Part shown: piece after piece, positions 61,125 through 64,000 of the stretch
Layout: each line of letters opens with the position of its first letter
Numbering within the stretch: the first letter of the stretch is position 1
Source of the DNA: Lentibacillus persicus
GTDB lineage: Bacteria; Bacillota; Bacilli; Bacillales; Amphibacillaceae
Reading direction: 5' to 3'
NCBI RefSeq assembly: GCF_900112705.1
Contig: NZ_FOMR01000005.1
Coordinates: forward strand, 199,355-263,354
DNA length: 64,000 nucleotides
Notes under the pieces: generated by a model
What the model saw: only the letters and a program-made list of their open reading frames with translations
What the model was told of the DNA's origin: nothing
Databases searched by the model: none
Made by a program: the position numbers and the translations under genes

Positions 61125-62492
61125 TTATGTTTGCTTTCTTTTTTCATTATCATTTGCCAACCAAAAATCGTTGCTTGTTTTGAATATTTCTTTGCTCATT
61201 AAGAGCATTACGATTAAATTAAGGAACATTACTAACGCCAGGAACAGGTCTGTAACCGCCCAAATGCTTTGCAAACCGCCAATACCTCCTAAAAATGTAA
61301 ACAACAGGAATACATAGCGGTAAATTTTGGCTTTCCCGGCATGAATGATCGTACTGAGCTGTGATTCACCCACATAGCCGAGACCGATGACGGTACTATA
61401 AGCAAACAGGATAAGCGCAATTCCGGCAAACACACCTAAAAACGGCGATGTTTGAGCAAAGGCTTCATTCACGAGGATAGCTGCATTTCCTTCCGGGCTC
61501 AGAATGCCGCTCGTCAGGATGGAAAGGCCTGTTACGGTACATATAATCGTGACGAGAAAGATTTCAGTAATGGCGTACATTGCCTGTTCTACAGGATTTT
61601 TTACTTTAGCCGGAGCATGGGACACCGTAAAGACCGATTGGCCTGCACCCGACACAAAGAAGCCCCGCGCAATTCCATATTGCATAGCTTCTTTAATGCC
61701 ATAGCCAACAACCCCGCCGCCTACTGCCACAGGACTGACAAACCCTTGAAGCATAACTTGTATCGACGGTATAATATTCGCGTAATTGGCTATTATGACG
61801 ATAATTCCGGCAATGAAATAAAACCCTGACATAAACGGTACAATTTTTTCAGCGACAGCCCCCACTCGTTTAATGCCGCCTACTAATACAATGCCGACTA
61901 AAACCACATTGATTACAGCAAACGCATACTTTGAAACACCGTCGTCACCAGTAAAGTTTAATGTGTTTTCAATAATGACATTGGACTGGATCATGGTACT
62001 GCAAAGGCATACGAGCACCATTAGCAGCACAATAATTTCACCTAAAGCCGGCACTTTTAAACCATTTTTTACATACAATGCCGGGCCGCCAACGAATTCT
62101 CCTAATTCAGTCTTTTTTCTGTATTTTATGATTAAAATAATCTCCGAGTATTTAATAATCATACCAATAAATGAAGCAATCCACATCCAAATTAACGCAC
62201 CAGGGCCACCGGAGATAAGCGCAGAGGCAACGCCAACAATACTCCCCATCCCAATAACGGAAGCGAGCGACGTAAAGAGTGACTGAGAAGAAGTGATCAC
62301 TCCTTCTGCCCCATCTTCATCTTTTTTATTATTGGTGATTGTTTGTTTTAAAATATATCTAAACTTTTTAATATGAACGAATTTCGTCCCAATCGTTAAA
62401 TAGATACCGATTGCAGCTAAAAATATCAAAGCAGCCGGGCCCCATAAGATACCGTTTACATTCTCCACCCACGTCATCATATGATTTAACAT
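61125..62492 (-). CDS. AGCS-family sodium:alanine/glycine symporter
   Basis: A 455-residue membrane protein of the alanine or glycine:cation symporter family. It has GTKFVHIKKFRYILKQTI, SLFTSLASVIGMGSIVGVASALISGGPGALIWMW and FGYSTVIGLGYVGE-like segments (FAYSTVIGLGYVGESQ). It imports alanine, glycine or glutamine with Na+. Position between a GATase and an ornithine-cyclodeaminase-type enzyme suggests an amino-acid role. The start behind AGGGAG is acceptable; ATG codons a few residues on are alternatives. Confidence 0.9.
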   Translation of the reverse strand: MLNHMMTWVENVNGILWGPAALIFLAAIGIYLTIGTKFVHIKKFRYILKQTITNNKKDEDGAEGVITSSQSLFTSLASVIGMGSIVGVASALISGGPGALIWMWIASFIGMIIKYSEIILIIKYRKKTELGEFVGGPALYVKNGLKVPALGEIIVLLMVLVCLCSTMIQSNVIIENTLNFTGDDGVSKYAFAVINVVLVGIVLVGGIKRVGAVAEKIVPFMSGFYFIAGIIVIIANYANIIPSIQVMLQGFVSPVAVGGGVVGYGIKEAMQYGIARGFFVSGAGQSVFTVSHAPAKVKNPVEQAMYAITEIFLVTIICTVTGLSILTSGILSPEGNAAILVNEAFAQTSPFLGVFAGIALILFAYSTVIGLGYVGESQLSTIIHAGKAKIYRYVFLLFTFLGGIGGLQSIWAVTDLFLALVMFLNLIVMLLMSKEIFKTSNDFWLANDNEKRKQT

Positions 62493-62533
62493 GTGCTCCC
62501 TGCCTTTCTTTATTGCTTAACAACCCAAAAGTC

Positions 62534-62582
62534 TGATTGAATTAATCCGTCCAGTTTTCGAAGTGGACGGATAATTCAATCA
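62534..62582. terminator. Strong hairpin between the cyclodeaminase-like and AGCS genes
   Basis: TGATTGAATT...TCCGTCCA pairs with TGGACGGAT...ATTCAATCA, nearly 20 bp. On the minus strand it is followed by GACTTTTGGG, a weak T tail, so it may be a partial terminator. Confidence 0.6.
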
Positions 62583-62642
62583 GCTGCTCAACTGAATGTT
62601 AACGATCCTTCCTGCGATGCGATCAGATGCCATCCAGCAATA

Positions 62643-63767
62643 CTATTTAGTTAAATAGGAGCTGTTCCAAAGCGGAAGTCTGGTGCCGATATTATGTTCC
62701 AGTGCATTTTGATAAACGTGATAACCCCACGCCACATCTTCAGTTGGAAGGCCGCCGGTCATGCAAATAATGGCCTCGTCTTCAGATGTTCTCCCGGCTT
62801 TTTTCCCGGCGATGATGTCTCCAAGGTCATCGACTTGGCTGCTGTCATAATCACCGTTATGGATTTTTTCCAACAGTTCACCGGACATCGTCCAGCTCGT
62901 AATACTTGATATACCATCAGGATGACTCAATCCATCTTCCAGCCATTTCTCGTGCATTGACCACAAATCCGCCACCACCCGATGATTTTGATACGATGCA
63001 TCTGAAAAACTCGCTGCTCCGGTCAAAATGATAAGTGCTCCTGGTTTAATGCTTTCTTCTTTTATCGTGGGTTTTGTTTTGCCGGATGTCGCGACTGTTA
63101 CAATATCCGACTGCTCAACACACGCATCGATATCATCAACCACTTCAACCGGAAGTCCAATCTGCTCATGCAATTTTTCGGCAATTTGTTTTCCTTTTTC
63201 GAGATTTATATCAAACAGTACAACTTTTTCAAGTGTATTGACAGAAGTCGTTATAGCGTCGATGCACGATTGGTTAATCGCGCCTCCCCCGATTGCGCCC
63301 AGCACCTTTGATTCTTTTTTGGCAAGGTGCTTTGAGAAGACACCGGGGACTGCACCGGTTCGGGCTGAGCTGATCAAGTTGCCTGCCATGATCGCAAGCG
63401 GCGCCCCGGTTTCTTTATCATTCAGTGTAAACGTATGGACCGAGCGCGGTAGCCCTTTATCCACGTTCTCGATGTTCGAGCCGTACCATTTATTGCCTAC
63501 AACATCGTAATCCCCTCCGAGATAGGCAATCAGCGACATGAATCGTCTATCCGGCCCCGCTTTCGGCATATTTTCAAACGGTTCATTTTCGTTGAACCAT
63601 AGCATTAGGCCATGATCATTCCTGTTCGGGCCTCCCATAATGTAATCACCTTTACCAATCAGTCTGAACATATCTTCAATCGTGGTGATACATTGTGCCA
63701 TATTTAACACACCGGCTTCGATAACGTCTTCTTCTTGTAAATATAATAGTTCCAGTTTTTCGGACAT
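62643..63767 (-). CDS. Ornithine cyclodeaminase / mu-crystallin family protein
   Basis: A 374-residue member of the ornithine cyclodeaminase family with the substrate-side lysine region NKWYGSN (Lys93), SARTGA (134-139) and the NAD motif GAIGGGAIN (157-165). It is longer than typical ornithine cyclodeaminases (~330) and has an extra N-terminal block (MLWFNENEPFENMPKAGPDRRFMSL). Similar proteins carry the label 'tyramine oxidase subunit B' in some annotations, as remembered. It likely reduces or deaminates an amino or imino acid. AAGGAG precedes the ATG. Confidence 0.82.
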   Translation of the reverse strand: MSEKLELLYLQEEDVIEAGVLNMAQCITTIEDMFRLIGKGDYIMGGPNRNDHGLMLWFNENEPFENMPKAGPDRRFMSLIAYLGGDYDVVGNKWYGSNIENVDKGLPRSVHTFTLNDKETGAPLAIMAGNLISSARTGAVPGVFSKHLAKKESKVLGAIGGGAINQSCIDAITTSVNTLEKVVLFDINLEKGKQIAEKLHEQIGLPVEVVDDIDACVEQSDIVTVATSGKTKPTIKEESIKPGALIILTGAASFSDASYQNHRVVADLWSMHEKWLEDGLSHPDGISSITSWTMSGELLEKIHNGDYDSSQVDDLGDIIAGKKAGRTSEDEAIICMTGGLPTEDVAWGYHVYQNALEHNIGTRLPLWNSSYLTK

Positions 63768-64000
63768 TCGTATTCTCCTTACAATTAGTTGTCTGATAGT
63801 AAATACAATGAATTGTGCACGGCTTTAAATTAATTATAAAATTGTGAATGGCTAAATGTGATAAAATAATGCTAAGATTGTGATGATAAGATGGGCACTA
63901 GAGTACGTCGAAATAGACTTTTAACTCGTTATATTTATGCAACCCCTTTCATTTTGAAATTGTATCATTGATAATGGAAAAAATAAACCAGATTTTTGAA
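63768..64000. other. AT-rich region upstream of the cyclodeaminase-like gene
   Basis: It holds the promoter of the minus-strand gene, but no clear -35/-10 was fixed. ATTGTG recurs at 63812, 63842 and 63878. No coding frame is supported. Confidence 0.35.

Noticed and set aside
1-64000. tRNA, rRNA, insertion sequences, prophage genes
   Set aside because: None of the characteristic sequences, transposase motifs or phage gene runs were recognised on either strand.

Overview
The window looks like a chromosomal segment of a low-to-mid GC Bacillota, most likely a halophilic or halotolerant Bacillaceae of the Lentibacillus/Virgibacillus/Oceanobacillus kind. This is inferred from strong AGGAGG-type ribosome sites, frequent TTG and GTG starts, CcpA cre boxes, an LCP wall enzyme, acidic lipoprotein binding proteins, an OpuAC-type betaine binding protein and a Bacillus-style cys/siroheme operon. 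No rRNA, tRNA, CRISPR array or intact transposase was seen. The content is dominated by small catabolic modules, each with its own transporter and regulator.

Layout. 1-225: end of a coiled-coil protein. 792-5162: a DAACS symporter facing a threonine-synthase-like enzyme and a D-threonine aldolase/D-serine dehydratase-like enzyme, then a decayed NCS1 permease. 5407-7125: panB-panC. 7504-8700: a second DAACS symporter. 9013-12179: acetoin dehydrogenase acoABC behind a cre box. 12376-20112: RpiR regulator facing a sugar-acid operon (gntZ, gntK, kdgK, kdgA, dgoD, gntP). 20337-22726: a DUF6155-like protein and mqo. 22766-24626: TSUP/TauE-type exporter and a LysR regulator. 24961-30568: amidohydrolase, two Rieske ferredoxins, aldehyde dehydrogenase, ferredoxin reductase and a betaine-type binding protein, with no oxygenase in sight. 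30832-33317: an RQC-minor-type DNA-binding protein and an LCP enzyme set among repeat arrays. 34110-41647: cysH-cysJ-cysI-sumT-sirB-sirC-hemD-like, for sulfate/sulfite reduction and siroheme. 42099-50777: taurine/sulfonate module (GntR, Tpa, LysR, Xsc, TRAP transporter). 51008-51962: TetR regulator and a truncated phenylacetate-CoA ligase. 52187-60419: an AT-rich four-carbon sugar-acid module (DeoR, DUF1537 kinase, two PdxA-family dehydrogenases, TctCBA, AEC permease). 60469-63767: GATase, AGCS symporter and an ornithine-cyclodeaminase-family enzyme.

How the genes fit together. Sulfur is a recurring theme. Xsc would release sulfite from sulfoacetaldehyde made by Tpa from taurine; the TSUP exporter could expel sulfite; CysJI reduces it, and the sumT/sirB/sirC genes make the siroheme CysI needs. 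The sugar-acid operons feed pyruvate, glyceraldehyde-3-phosphate, ribulose-5-phosphate and possibly dihydroxyacetone phosphate to central metabolism, and Mqo links malate to the quinone pool.

The least expected content is non-coding. At least four families of short repeats recur between genes: a 27-bp palindromic element with arms GGGACAG/CTGTCCC, present about eight times and supplying the last codons and stop of two unrelated proteins; 20-bp tandem arrays with core ATGTKCCGGW; a 21-bp, 12-unit array; and GGGGTCAGACCCC-type hairpins. Candidate operators are visible for the GntR, TetR and RpiR regulators.
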